Assembly: GCF_026212465.1 (NCBI RefSeq)
Contig: NC_080057.1
Coordinates: 15,501,487-15,565,486, forward strand
Source: Amaranthus tricolor
Lineage: Eukaryota; Streptophyta; Magnoliopsida; Caryophyllales; Amaranthaceae
Reading direction: 5' to 3'
Length of the DNA stretch: 64,000 nucleotides
Shown here: positions 34,843 to 47,400 of the stretch, in pieces
Layout of the letters: every line of letters starts with the position of its first letter
Position numbering within the stretch: the first letter of the stretch is position 1
Made by a program: the position numbers and the translations under genes
Notes under the pieces: generated by a model
The model's input: only the letters and a program-made list of their open reading frames with translations
What the model was told of the DNA's origin: nothing
The model's database searches: none

Positions 34843-37096
34843 ATGGATCAAAATCAATCACAATGTACGTCCAAATCAGTGGCACAACCACAAAATAATT
34901 CTGTTACGGAGTCAAAAAATACATTGGATGTAGATGAAGAAGGGTTTTTTAATGATGATGGTACTCCAAGTCATTGCACAAAAGATAAGGGAAGAAAAAC
35001 AACCTCTGAGGCATGGAATTATTTTGCAAGAGAGGAGGTAAATGGTGTGACTAGAGCTGTCTGTAAGCATTGTGGTGTTAGTCTAATAACTGGTGGTAAT
35101 AGTGGAACTTCTCATCTCTTGAAACACGCAAATAAAGTTTTCTCAAGAAGACATTTGAATCTTACACGTGGTCAAACAACTTTAAGAGTTATGAAGGAAT
35201 GTGATGGGTCAAGTTCTCTGGAATATAGTGGTAAAAGCAAACTTAAAGAGTTCGACCAAGATTTTTTGAAAAAGGAGTTAGTTTCCATGGTTATTATGCA
35301 CGAGTATCCATTGTCTATGGTGGATCATATTGGGTTTAGGAGGTTTTTTGAAAGCCTTAATTGCAATTTTAAGATGATTTCTAGGTCCACATTAAAGCGA
35401 GATATCATGAAGATGTTTAAAAAAGAAAAACTTTCTCTACATAAATTGCTCGAGCATAATGAAAGTAGAATTGCAATCACTATAGATATGTGGACTGCAA
35501 CCAACCAGAAGAAGGGTTACATGGTCATAACTTCGCATTTTATTGATAAACAATGGGTCTTACGAAATTGCACCTTAAGGTAAAATCTTACTTATTTACT
35601 CATATAATCATGTTACTTTTATTCTTATCATTTGACTAAAATATATATTATATTATATTATTCTATATACGTTTTGCTATGTGCCTTGTCCTCACACCGG
35701 AGGTGTTATTGCAAATGTAATGATGGATTATTTGTCTCAATATTGTTTACAAAATAAAATATCAAATGTTGTTGCTGATAATGCCACTACTAATGATGCA
35801 ATGATAAAGCTTTTAATGGATAAGTTTGAGAAAAGGTCTTTGATGCTTGAGGGTGATCTTTTGCATTTGCGTTGTAGTGCTCACATATTGAACCTAATAG
35901 TTCAAGATGGATTAGGGGTTATTAGTTCTACAATTGAAAAAGTTCGTGATTGTGTATCTTTTTGGATGTCAACTCCTAAAAGAATTGAAAATTTTGAGGA
36001 GGCTTGTCGTTTTTTGGACTTAGCTAACATTAAAAGGCCTAGTCTTGATTGTAAAACAAGATGGAATTCAACCTACTTGATGCTTAAAATTGTTTTGCCG
36101 TTTAAAGATGTGTTTTCAAGGTTAAAGCAATTGAATAAAAAGATGAATTTTGTTGTTCCTAGTGATAAGGATTGGGAATTAGCTGAGCTTGTTTGTGATA
36201 AATTAGAAATTTTATACAGTACAACTAATGTTTTTTCTGGAAGAAAGTTTATCACTATTAATCTTTTTTTTTCGAAGGGTTTGTGAGATTAAGCTTGCTA
36301 TGGGTAGGTGGTTCCAAAGTGATTTTGAAATTATTAGATTGATGACAAAAAATATGCTTGAAAAATTTGACAAGTATTGGGATCATATGTGTGAACTTTT
36401 GGCTATTGCTTCTATCTTAGATCCAAGAAATAAGATGGATTGTGTAGAGTTTTATTTTAGAAAAATTTTTGATGTTAATGAGGTTGATATGCAATTAGCA
36501 AGAGTTCGTAGGTGTCTTGATTATTTGATTGTGGAGTATCAAAGGAAAAGTGATATTGTGAAAATTGTGAATGATATTGGGCAAAGTAGGAAACGATCTG
36601 CACCAAGTTCTATAGACGGTGCACAAGATGAATTTGCTCAATCTAAGAGAACTAAGGTTAAATAGGTGAATAGGTGTGAATTGGATTTTTATTTAGAGGA
36701 AGAACCATTATCAGATGATGAGGATTTGGATGTCCTTTATTTGTGGAAAGTAAATACGAAGTATCCGACTTTGCAAAAGATTGCGAGAGATATTCTTGCC
36801 ATCCCTGTTTCTTTCGTTGCTTCAGAAAGTGCTTTTAGTACCGGAGGAAGAGTTATTAGCCCTCATCGTTCAAGACTTCATTCACAAATTGTGGAAGCAT
36901 TAATGTGTTTACAAAATTGGATGATGGAAGACATAAAAGGTAAAAGTCTAACTTTTACTGATTTAGTATTGGTTTTGTTTTTGGTTGGTGATCTTAATTT
37001 GTTTTTGTTTTTAAAATCTCTTTCTAAGGTTCTTCGGAAGATGCTTATGCTTACTCCACAGTAATTGATGATTCGAATGTTGATGAAGAACAATAA
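34843..37096 (+). pseudogene. BED-finger hAT transposase, nearly intact
   Basis: Three exons fit: 34843-35579, 35671-36939, 37029-37096. Exon 1 starts at ATG and has a BED zinc finger ('CKHCGVSLITGG', 'SHLLKH') and the first catalytic block 'AITIDMWTATNQKKGY'. Exon 2 has 'YVPCPHTGG', 'VVADNATTNDAM', 'LRCSAHILNLIVQDGL' and the C-terminal dimerisation domain 'PVSFVASESAFSTGGRVIS'. Exon 3 adds an acidic tail to TAA 37094-37096. Intron 2 (36940-37028) is GT-AG. Intron 1 (35580-35670) starts GT but ends AC where AG is needed. Other breaks: a frameshift in the T run at about 36264-36272 and TAG at 36663-36665 (fits CAG to TAG). It belongs to the Ac/RICESLEEPER group. The 3' element end is present but no matching left end was found. 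Confidence 0.85.
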
Positions 37097-37439
37097 ATAG
37101 ATGCGATTCAACTAGTACGCTTTAACTTTAATGGTTTTATTTTGATTTACGTTTTCTTTATTGAAAAACAAATAATTGTTTGATATTGCTTTAAGGATCT
37201 TGATGAAGTTGAAAAAGATTGATAAAAATTGATTGTAATGTTATGGAATATAAACTATGTATCTCTTTTAGTCTTTTATATCTGGTTTTTAATTATGTAT
37301 TTAGACAAGTGCTTTTACGTTTTAGTAATTATTTTGTATTTGAATTTCGTAGACCCGAACAATTATTTGTAATACGATAATAAGTTGCTTACAAAAATAA
37401 AAAAAGACTCACAAAAGTTTCAATTTCGAAAAATCAAAG

Positions 37440-37610
37440 AGACTTTGTTTAAGACCCATTAAGGACCCATTCAGGACCCTAGACCCGTCAGATCCAGAGG
37501 GTCTGGGTCTGAGAATTTTGGACCCTTAGGGTCCGAATCCGAGTCTAGATCTATAAAAATAAAAGGGCTCGGGTCCGGATTTGGCCAGACCCGCCCTATG
37601 ACCATCCCTA
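37440..37610 (+). mobile_element. 3' terminal region of the hAT element
   Basis: 'ggacccat', 'gggtctgggtctgag' and 'gggctcgggtccggat' motifs lead to the terminus 'gaccatcccta' (ends 37610), the usual subterminal style of BED-type hAT elements. An inverted partner starting tagggatggtc is absent upstream of 34843. Confidence 0.55.
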
Positions 37611-38112
<502 letters not shown>

Positions 38113-38302
38113 TATTTAACCAACCAGAAAAATCAAATATCAACCAAAAAATCGATTAGTAAGTCATTGTCAAACACACAATGAGACCCCACCTCCAAAA
38201 TTGAAGTTGGGTCAGATAATAGCCACAAGTGGACCACCTCCATCGAGCTATTTTGATTTCTTTGTTCAACATTACATATATATCAAACTATTTATGATTA
38301 AT

Positions 38303-38435
38303 GAATGCTTTCTTCATGCTTGAAAAAATTATTAAAACTTAAATCTAATTAATAATAATAATTATTATTATTATTATTATTATTATTGATGATATCAATG
38401 CTTCCTTCACGCTTGAAAAAACTATTAAAACTTAA

Positions 38436-38481
<46 letters not shown>

Positions 38482-38488
38482 TGATGAT
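38303..38488. repeat. Tandem duplication carrying ATT/AAT microsatellites
   Basis: A unit 'aatgctt.cttca.gcttgaa' + 'attaaaacttaaat' + trinucleotide run + 'gatgat' occurs twice (38303-38392 and 38398-38488). The run is ATT in the first copy and AAT in the second. Confidence 0.75.
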
Positions 38489-39404
38489 AGAACACGTACA
38501 ATTGTCACTAGGCCATGCTAGACAAAGGAGTAAGGGCAATTCAGAAGCAAAATCCCATTGAACATGTTCTATTCTAAAAAAAAAAACAACTTTGTACATG
38601 CATGTATAGTTGTATACCCCATTTCCTCTTTCTCTCTTTTTAGTGGAGGAAAGCTTTAGGCAGATTCCACATATTATGAACATGAAAAATATCAAAAGAA
38701 ATAAAAAGGAAAAAGTAGAAAAAGAATGAAGAATATGCTTAAATAGATACCACTTTATTTTGATCCTTATTACCAATAAACCTTACAAATCCAACTTGTC
38801 CATCTTTTACTCATTCATCATCTCCTTTAAATAAACATATACATCACCCTTCACCAATTTCAAAAACCCTCTAAAAACCCACATCCATCATGCTATTATA
38901 TATCCTACTCTCTAAGCTAAGTTCAAGATTATTGATGTAATGGAAATCAATGGAAGAAGAAAGTTAGAGAACAGGAGCAATGGTGAAGATGAGGTACAGA
39001 GGATTGAAATTTTCAAATCTTCTGGTTGATCAAGATCATTTAATCAATGGTTGAGAATTGATGATCTAAGATTGGGCAACTGTCTATCCTTTGGCAATGT
39101 TTTTGTAGTAGTTTTATCTTTTTGAATTTTGAAAACATAGCTTTATAAGTTATTTCCTTGTCTCTTAATTTGCTGAGTGCGCATCTATTTATAAAAGTTT
39201 TTGGTTTAAAATGTAGCAAAATAAGAGGTTACGAGGAATAGTTTATAATTTTAGGTGTTAATTCCTACTATCATCATGTAAGTGAAGGAGTAAAGAAATT
39301 AGATATTTCTCCCTTAGTAATGAAAGAGTAAGCATTACTATTATTATTTAAATTACTAATTAAATTATTCTACTTTTAATTTATTTATTTCTTTTTATGT
39401 CTTA
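38489..39404. other. Gene-like but unassigned stretch
   Basis: CT-rich sequence and a TATA-like 'ctattatatatcc' (38893-38905) precede a 29-codon ORF at 38940-39029. No family recognised; not called as a gene. Confidence 0.3.
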
Positions 39405-39405
39405 G

Positions 39406-39482
<77 letters not shown>

Positions 39483-39531
39483 AGTCTGATTTTCAGTTTT
39501 TACGACTTTAATTGTTTTTATCTGATTTTGC

Positions 39532-39570
<39 letters not shown>
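39405..39570. repeat. Two (TA)n microsatellites around a 54-bp unique core
   Basis: 39405-39479 and 39534-39570 are pure TA; the segment between is unique. Confidence 0.95.
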
Positions 39571-39572
<2 letters not shown>

Positions 39573-39935
39573 TTGTTCAAAACTTATATATGAAAAACAA
39601 GAATCCAACATTGGAAGATTTTAAACCATTAAACCACTAGTTTGGTAACCTCTATTAAATGGCGAGAATAAGAATGAGAATAATTGTAGTATAAGTTTTC
39701 ATGATATGTATCATCCCGTTTTCATAATAATGTAAGTTTGTCATAAAAAAGTTTGTTTCTTCATAATTTTCTATTACTACTTAGTACCACATATTTAAAT
39801 GGAAATGAATTGAAATAAATTTTATAAATAAAATGAAATTGTTAAAGAACTATAAGCATGACTATTAAAATTGCCAAGATATATTCTGGCAAAATATAAA
39901 GTATTACACTAACTTTTTATTATTATTGTGTTGTA

Positions 39936-40260
39936 CTTCCTCCGTTCCATAATTGTTGCTACATTTGCATGGGCACGGGAATTAAGAAAAGTGATTGACC
40001 TACACTGTAGTTGATTGTTTACTTTATAGAGTATAGTATTTTATTATTGTTAATTGAAAAAGAATAAGGAAAAATAGGTTGTTAGGTTACTTTATAGAGT
40101 ATAGTATATATTTTATTATAGAGTGTAGAGTATAGAGTAGGATAAAAATAGGGGTAGATAGAACTTTAAATGATTGTTTTATTACTAAAAACGGAAACGT
40201 AGCAAGTAATATTAAATTGCCAAAAATAGAAAATATAGCAAGTATTATGAAACGGAGAAG
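39936..40260. mobile_element. Stowaway-like MITE
   Basis: 325 bp with inverted ends 'cttcctccgttccataat' and 'attatgaaacggagaag', flanked by TA (39934-39935, 40261-40262), the mark of Tc1/mariner-type Stowaway MITEs. Inside, 'actttatagagtatagtat' is repeated. Confidence 0.8.
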
Positions 40261-40262
40261 TA

Positions 40263-41386
40263 ATTAATAAGGATTTGCTTTTTTCAATTATTTGGTAAAG
40301 AGCTAAAAGGTCTACAGTAGACCGAGTTCAGGCTCGTGGGGGTGCGTTCCAGACGGGGTTGTAGGTCGGTTGGTATTTTACATGCTTGTGTCACTTTAAT
40401 ATCACACTGATTGCAAGAATATTGTCTTCTTCCTATTAAGGAGATATGTTAACCGTTTAGACATATTTTCCGCCTAATTACGCCCCTTATTTTCAATAAT
40501 ATCTCACTAATTAAAAAATGCAGAATGATTATGAATTAACGAATATCGTCATGTATAATAAAATATAAATCAAAAAGGAAGTAAAAAAAATATATAGCAT
40601 TTACTGTGTGATATGTACAGCTATTTAGGTAACTTATACTGCAAAATACTATTGGCTTAGAGATTTAATATCAAAATCAATACCTATATTTAGTCCAATT
40701 AGATTTGATCAATGATGTGCTAACACAAAGAAAACAATGAATAGAAGAAAGCAAAACTTATGCAAGTTTTTCTTTCTAATTTTTCTCAAGTCGATTTGTT
40801 ATTACTAACTACGAGGTCTATATATAAAAGAAAGGTTAAAAAATCGATTTAAAAAACTTTTTTATCAAATAAATCCTAAAATGACTACTGAGGATAATTA
40901 TATTTTTAACTTTATTAATATTAATATTATCCTGATTAAAGTTGGTCTTGAATATATTGCGTATATAGTCTAATCTTATTAGTTTGAAAATGTATATTAC
41001 TTGAGCAAGCAATGTTCGTACATAAAATGCACAAGTTATATATGTATATTAATACTATACATATTTAATATGTGTTGTTAGATTGATCCTCAGACATAAC
41101 TTTTCAACTTTTAAAGGCGAAAATAGTTCTCTTTTCATCTCCTCCTCCACAGAAAACTTAATATAGATTGGTATGACTTGTAGGTTGGGCCAGATCTTTT
41201 CTTCCGTCCCATAGTGTGTTGTAGGTAGCATTATGAGGCATGCAATCAGGCATCAGCAATGAATTGAACGGGAATGAATTAGGAGACAAGACCGAGACGC
41301 TCAGTGACTCACTTTGCTCCTTAACGCATGGTTGGGCACAAGTGATTTGTGAAAGATGAACTTTTAGCCTGGGCCCAACCCTTAAT
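40263..41386. other. Intergenic DNA
   Basis: No gene supported. A less AT-rich piece at 40310-40380 and 41120-41385 looks like older non-repeat DNA into which the next Copia inserted. Confidence 0.35.
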
Positions 41387-41565
41387 TGTAGTATTGTAAA
41401 TATATTTTAGAAAATTCTTTTTATGACCTTTTATGTATGTAGCTTTCCTATTTCCTCTTTAGTTTACTTAATTTTGTATAAGTAGAGGCCTATGTACTCA
41501 CTTCACATTTAATACAAAGTGTATTCAAACCATAACCTTAATCTTTTCTTCTGCTTTAATCTTTC
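41387..41565 (+). mobile_element. 5' LTR of the short-LTR Copia
   Basis: TGTAG ... TTTCA, about 179 bp, with 'tataagtagaggcc' as the likely TATA region (about 41477). It lacks an 8-bp 'tgtaggat' present at the start of the 3' LTR. Directly after it, 'ttggagccataaggtt' is a decayed initiator tRNA-Met primer site (about 41571). Confidence 0.85.
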
Positions 41566-41640
41566 ATGATATTGGAGCCATAAGGTTTAGATTTGGAACC
41601 AACTTTTTTCGGTCTCATCACCTACCATTGCTCACCTAAA

Positions 41641-43280
41641 ATGGCTGAATAAAGCAGTGACTCTACAAACCTACTTATTTCCATGGAATAAGTTGAAATG
41701 ATATTTCAAATGTTCCAGAAGATGAACAAAACTAGAAACCCAACCGAAAACACAAACCCACAAACACTACATGTTACCGAAACTTATTTTCAAATAATCA
41801 CACCAAATGGTGTAAACTCATGCACATTGCTATTGGTAGTCGAGACGGCTCAATCACATCACAGCTAACCCCGTACCACCCACAGACCCCGAGTACTAAC
41901 AATGGGCTCAAAAAGATTTCATGGTCCTCTCGTGGATAATCAAAAATATTGAGGAAGATTTGGTCTAGCAATTATTAGATTATACAACTGTATGGGAGCT
42001 TTGGAGAGGAATTGAGACCCTTCTAAGTAATGGAAGGGATGAACTTCAGATCTTTGATTAAAGTTCAAAGGCTGCAATAATGAAACAGGGTAGGGATACA
42101 ATTGAAATATATTTCAGCAAATTAAACATAGTATGGAAGGAATTCGACAGGAGAATGCCAAACCCAATGAAATGTGCAGAAGATATCACGTTGTTCAATT
42201 CATTTATACAAAGGCAACGTTTGTACCAGTTTCTTGCTGGTATTAATGATAATTTAGACAATGAAAAATGTGATCTTCTCCACCAAGACCCACTACCAAC
42301 CATTAACACTGCATATACCACCATACGACGTGAAATCACACGTTGTGGTATTATGAGTGGCGACTCATCATTAGGACGAAGTCCCTCAAAAATTGGTAGT
42401 GGCCTGTCCGTTCATCCCGATCAGAAAATTCTTCAATCCAGCATGAAGATCGAAGTTCTCTTAAGTGTAGTCACTGTGGCGGCTCACGTCATATCAAATA
42501 ATGATGCTTTAAGCTAATTGGGTACCCAAAATGGTGGGAGGATCTCAGGCAACGAAAAGCCGCCACCAAGGCCACGGCCTCCCGGACCGGCGACCAGGCT
42601 AACTTCATCACTGCTCTTTCCGGCGATCCACAACCACAGCAAAAACAAGTCATCACGGCCTCAGACCAAGCAACAATAGTGAGATAACAAAAGACCCAGA
42701 AACAAAACAAACAAAATGTGACAATGGTGAGAAAACAAAAACTATTGAACATGAGGAAGCAAAATCAGAGGAAAGCACAAAATGGAAATCAAATGATGAG
42801 AAAGAAGGATTGGCCTTGTTCGAAAATGGGTAGGGAAAGTCAGCTTGTTTTTTAAAGGAGAGAGAAAATGAGATAGAGTTTGAAGGGTGGTACGAAAATT
42901 AGGAAAGGGAGAGAGAAAATAGAAGGTTAGCTTGGGTTCTTAAGGAAAGAGAAAAGGGGATGGGGGTAGTAAGGTTGTATGAAAATAAGGGAAAGGAGAG
43001 GGAAAATGGTAGGTCAGCTTTTTGGGACAAGGAGAGAGGAAAGGAGTTGTCATCACATGGGGAAGAGGAGAGAAAAATGCCAAAATCAGAAAAGGGGGAG
43101 AGAAAAATACCAAAATCAAAAAAATCAGCAAGTGGCGCCTTAGTTTATAAGGAAGAGGGAGGAGTTGAAAGGTTGACTAAAGGGACACATCAAGTCCCCA
43201 CATACCCGGTCCAAAATCGCCACTCCCAACCAGTCAAAAAATGCCCCTCCTAACCGAATTCTCACAACCCATCAGCCACA
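41641..43280 (+). pseudogene. Copia gag with purine-rich tandem insert
   Basis: Broken frames carry 'QKDFMVLSWIIKNIEEDLV' and 'LLDYTTVWELWRGIE', then the ORF 42080-42517 with 'FSKLNIVWKEFDRRMP' and 'RLYQFLAGINDNLDNE' (UBN2-type gag). A zinc knuckle is seen as 'CSHCGGSRH' with its last Cys lost through a frame change. 42780-43130 is a purine-rich block built of ~75-bp degenerate tandem units ('ggagagagaaaat') and a duplicated 'agaaaaat.ccaaaatca' piece; this is unusual for gag and may be a later expansion. Confidence 0.75.
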
Positions 43281-43283
43281 TGT

Positions 43284-45060
43284 GTGGCCCTATCTACACC
43301 ACCTAGCCCATTAACCCCTTCCAGCCCATTTTCTGTTCCCTTCCAGCCTAATTCCTCCTACAACACCCATTTTATATTCCCTTCCCATGGGCCTTTATCA
43401 AAGGGTCTTTCATGTCAACCTCCTTCTTCGAATTGGACTTTTGACTGTGGGGCCACTGACACCATGACCTATTCATCCTCTAACCTCCTCCATACCAACC
43501 CCACTACCCCTACACAAATTCAAACCGCTAATGGCGATTGTGTTGTTGTTACTAGAACCGGGCAAGTTCAAATTTCTCCATCCATTAATCTAAAAAATTG
43601 TCTTTTAATTTCTAGCTTAACACATAAACTCTTATATGTTAGTCAATTGATTAAAGAGCTTGATTGTACTGTTCTTATGACTTCTACCAGCTGTGTTGTG
43701 CAGGATGCTCAGACAGGGACGATCATTGAACGTGGTACTAAACGAGAAGGTTTGTACTATGTGGATGCAACGACTCAACATAGTCAAGCTATGCTTACTC
43801 GCGGATCTACTAATCATCAACTCTTAATGTGGCGTCGACGTTTAGGACATCCTTCTCTAGCTTATCTTAAATTTTTGTTCCCTTCTCTCAAAAGAGGTAC
43901 TACGTCTCTCGATTGTAAGACGTGTCATGGCTAAGAGTCACAAACATGCTTATTTGCCTAGTATCACTAACTCTACTAGTCCTTTTGTTTTAATTCATTC
44001 TGATGTATGGAGACCTGCTCCCGTTTTTGGTGATCATCAATTTTCTTATTATGTTTTATTTGTGGATGATTGTACTCGTATCAGTTAGGTGTATTTCTTG
44101 AAACACAAATTTGAGGTTTATTCCGCTTTTGTTACCTTTTATAATATGCTTCACACTCAATTTCATGTTGTACCCAAAATTCTACGATCCACAATGGGGG
44201 AGAGTACATTAACTCAGCCATGAAACAATCCCTTTCTGATCATGACATGCTTCACCAAACTTCCTGCCCTGACACACCATAACAAAATGCGGTTTCTGAA
44301 CGGAAAAATCGAACCCTCCTTGAGATCACCCGAGCCTTGTTAATAGAATCCCAAGCCCCTTCTTCCTTCTAGCCTGAAGCAATAACTACTGCCACCTACC
44401 TTACTAATCGTCTACCCTCTAAACCTCTCCACTACAAAACTCCTCTTGATGCTTTGAGCTCCTTTGTGTCTCTACCTTCGTCTCATTCCTTACCTCCTCG
44501 TGTCTTTGGTTGCCTTGCTTATGTTCACCTTCTTAAACACACCAGGACTAAGCTTGAACCTCGGGCAGTCTAGTGTGTCTTCCTTGGCTATGGGGTCAAT
44601 CAAAAGGGATACAGGTGCTTTGACCCCCAACAAAACAAGATGTATACTACTAAGGATTATGAGTTTTTAGAACAAACCTATTATTACTCCCAGCCTGGCC
44701 CTCAGGGGAAGAAAGTTAGTGATGACCTAGGCTGGCTAATACACCCAATGGTGATTGATCGGGATCTAAAAGAGAAAGTAGGCGAGACTATCGATGTTGT
44801 TACTGAAGACATAGTATCTCCTCTTCCTACTACGCCAGTCCTATCGAATGAGCATCCTATATCACAAGAGGTAATCTCTTAGAACCAACAAGTCATTGAT
44901 ACTAACTTCCCTTCTATTGCAAGCAATGATGTACCAAGCAGGTATGAGCTACCGCCTCGGAGTACAAGGAGAATCCCTCCAAGGAGATATGACCTTGAGT
45001 TTGAAACACAATGGTCTCGATATCCAGTAAATAGGGAGAATAATGAGGCCCTTTCACAAA
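43284..45060 (+). pseudogene. Copia protease and integrase
   Basis: The ORF 43284-43934 starts Pro/Ser-rich, then has protease 'WTFDCGATDTMTY' (the S of D-S-G is C here), and the pre-integrase block 'LMWRRRLGHPSLAYLK' and 'CKTCH'. Integrase follows in broken frames: 'FVLIHSDVWRPAPVFG', 'YVLFVDDCTRIS', 'SERKNRTLLEITRALL', 'ATYLTNRLPSKPLHYKTPLD' and 'LPPRVFGCLAYVHL' to the 'CVFLGYGVNQKGY' block near 44600. Stops are seen inside (for example in 'SVWSQRLS*' like positions near 43932 and at 44571). The ORF 44640-44882 is the linker to RT. Confidence 0.8.
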
Positions 45061-45065
45061 CAGTT

Positions 45066-46625
45066 GTGGCCTTTAATACATCCCTTTATTCCAGTAATGT
45101 GCCCAATAACGTTGAAGAAGCTCTTCGAGATCCGAATTGGAAGAAGGCAATGGAGGAAGAAATTTCTGCTTTTAACAAGAATGAAACATGGGAAAAATGC
45201 GAGCTGCCAAAGGGTAAGAAGGCAGTTGGGTCCAAATGGGTGTACACCATCAAGTTTCTAGCTGATGGTATTGTTGAAAGATACAAAGCCAGATTGGTAG
45301 CACAAAGATATACTCAGACTTATGGGGTGGATTATTCTGAGACGTTCTCTTCAGTGGCCAAAATCGATACGATCCGAGTTCTTTTCTCAATTGCTGCAAA
45401 TAAAGATTGGCCTTTACACCAGTTTGATGTGAAGAATGCTTTCTTACATGGAAAAATTGAGGAAGAGGTATACATGAAGGCTCCTCCAGGTTTCTCTAGT
45501 GACTACAGTCCAGGGGAAGGATGTAAGTTGAACAAAGCTTTGTATGGTTTAAAACAGTCTCCAAAAGAGTGGTTTGGAAGATTCACTACAGCAATGAAAA
45601 AGTTCGGCTATAGACAGAGTAACCCAGACCATACTCTATTTCTAAAGAAATAAAATGATCATACCACATGCTTGATCATCTATGTGGATGATATGATCAT
45701 CACCGGAGATGACAAAGAAGAAATTGGTGTTTTCAAGGAGCAACTATCACGGAGTTTGAAATGAAATACCTAGGGCAACTGAGGTACTTTCTTGGCATAG
45801 AGGTCTAGAGCAAAGCAAGGAATATTCATTAACCAGAGGAAGTACATTCTTGATTTATTGGCAGCAACAGGTATGCTTGATTGTAAAGTTACAAAGACAC
45901 CCATTGTAGCCAATCATGGTCTTCAGATGATTAAAGGAGAAAGGTTGGCAAACAGAGGATAGTTTCAGAGAATGGTTGGCAAGTTGATCTACTTATCTTA
46001 CACACGACCAGACATTGCTTATTCAGTAGGGGTAATGAGTCGGTTCATGCATCAACCACAAATACATCACATGACGGCATTAATAAGAATCCTAAGGTAT
46101 CTGAAAAGCACCAGTAGCAGAGGCATCCTATTCAAGAATAATGATCAGCTAGACCTTCTAGCCTATAATGATGCAGATTGGGTAGGAGACTGAGATGATA
46201 GGAGATCAACTTATGGGTACTTTACTTTGTTAGGAGGGAATCTCATTACATGGAAAAGCAAAATTCAAAAGGTTGTTGCTTTCTTTAATGCAGAGGCAGA
46301 GCTTCGTAGCATTGTCAAAGGAATGACAAAGATCATGTGATTGAAGAAACTCCTAAGAGAATTAGACTTTCCACAAAGGAAGACCTGTAAATTGTATTCT
46401 AACAATAAAGCCGCTACCAGTATCTCTGAAAATCCAGTTCAACATAATCGCACCAAGCATGTGAAATCGCTAAACACTTCATAAAGGAGAAATTAGAGAA
46501 GGGGAATACCAGTCTTCCCTTTGTGAGATCGAAAGATCAACGAGCTGATATTCTTACAAAGGCAGTCACATCTGAAGCATTTGAGCAAAATTTGTTCAAG
46601 TTAGGTATCGGTGACCCAAAGACCT
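45066..46625 (+). pseudogene. Copia reverse transcriptase and RNase H
   Basis: The ORF 45066-45653 is intact RT front: 'WKKAMEEEISAFNKNETWE', 'KWVYTIKFLADG', 'FDVKNAFLHGKIEEEVYMKA', 'LYGLKQSPKEWFGRF'. It ends at TAA 45651-45653; the catalytic 'IIYVDDMIITGDD' follows in another frame (about 45675). Later blocks are 'MVGKLIYLSYTRPDIAYSVG', 'NDADWVGD', 'STYGYFTLLGGNLITWKSK' and 'AEAELRSIVKG', ending near TAA 46625. Many stops after 45653. Confidence 0.85.
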
Positions 46626-46628
46626 AAC

Positions 46629-46827
46629 TAAGGGGGAGTGTAGGATTGTAGTATTATAAATATATTTTAGGAAATACTTTTTATAACCTTTTATGTATGT
46701 AATTTTCCTATTTTCTTTTTAGTTTACTTAATTTTGTATAAGTAGAGGCCTATGTACTCACTTCACATTTAATACAAAGTGTATTCAAACTATAACCTTA
46801 ATCTTTTCTTCCGCTTTAATCTTTTCA
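46629..46827 (+). mobile_element. Polypurine tract and 3' LTR of the short-LTR Copia
   Basis: 'taagggggag' (46629-46638) precedes TGTAGGAT. The LTR runs to TTTTCA at 46827 (189 bp) and matches 41387-41565. Confidence 0.85.
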
Positions 46828-46889
46828 AATCCTGTAACTGTAAGCGATGGTCTTATTATACTGTACAAATGGGTGGGCCCAAACTCAAG

Positions 46890-47400
46890 AATTCAAAAAA
46901 AAATTAATTTTGATATAAATGATCAATTCTAAATTTAATGTGATCAATTATAATATTAGAGCAGATAACTTTAACTTGATAACTAACAAGTTTAAACATG
47001 ATCAATTACAATCTCAAATTAATCAATTCAAAGCTTATAGTGCTAAATTATAAGTGATCATCTGTACAGTGATCAATTATAACTTATAATCTTAAACAAG
47101 TTCAGTTATAAAGTTAAAGAGATCAATTATAATCTTAAAGTGATCAATTATGATCTTTAAGTAATAAATTATAAATAATTCGTTATAACTTTTTAAAGTC
47201 GAAATTAATCACTTTAAAAAGATAATAACTTATTCATTTAAGGTTATATACTATAAGTTAAAATTGATTAGTTTAATGTTAGAATTGATCACTTTTAGGT
47301 CAAAATTGGAAAAAAAAAATTTAATTTTTGATCAATTATAATAAAGACATTGATTTTGACATTAAAAATATCAATAATGACTGTAAATTAATCAATTAAT
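46890..47400. repeat. Degenerate tandem 'gatcaattataa' repeats
   Basis: 'gatcaattataatctta' and close variants recur about every 25-35 bp, first on the plus strand and towards 47250-47340 also inverted ('ttaaaattgatta'). No coding. Confidence 0.6.

Larger units (their letters stand above)
41387..46827 (+). mobile_element. Copia retrotransposon with short LTRs, complete but dead
   Basis: 5' LTR 41387-41565, primer site after it, gag, protease, integrase, RT, RNase H, polypurine tract and 3' LTR 46639-46827. LTRs differ at about 10 of 180 positions, nearly all transitions, plus small indels. Lineage inside Copia not assigned. A clear 5-bp target duplication was not found. Confidence 0.9.

Noticed and set aside
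34843..37096. Domesticated hAT host gene
   Set aside because: The frameshift, stop and lost acceptor fit a dead transposon better; the 3' element end is still attached.
38940..39029. 29-codon ORF after a CT-rich leader and TATA-like site
   Set aside because: Very short, no family resemblance, and no conserved context; kept only as a possible small peptide gene.
40310..40380. tRNA-like or SINE head
   Set aside because: GC-richer and with a small hairpin, but no A and B boxes at proper spacing and no tRNA fold.
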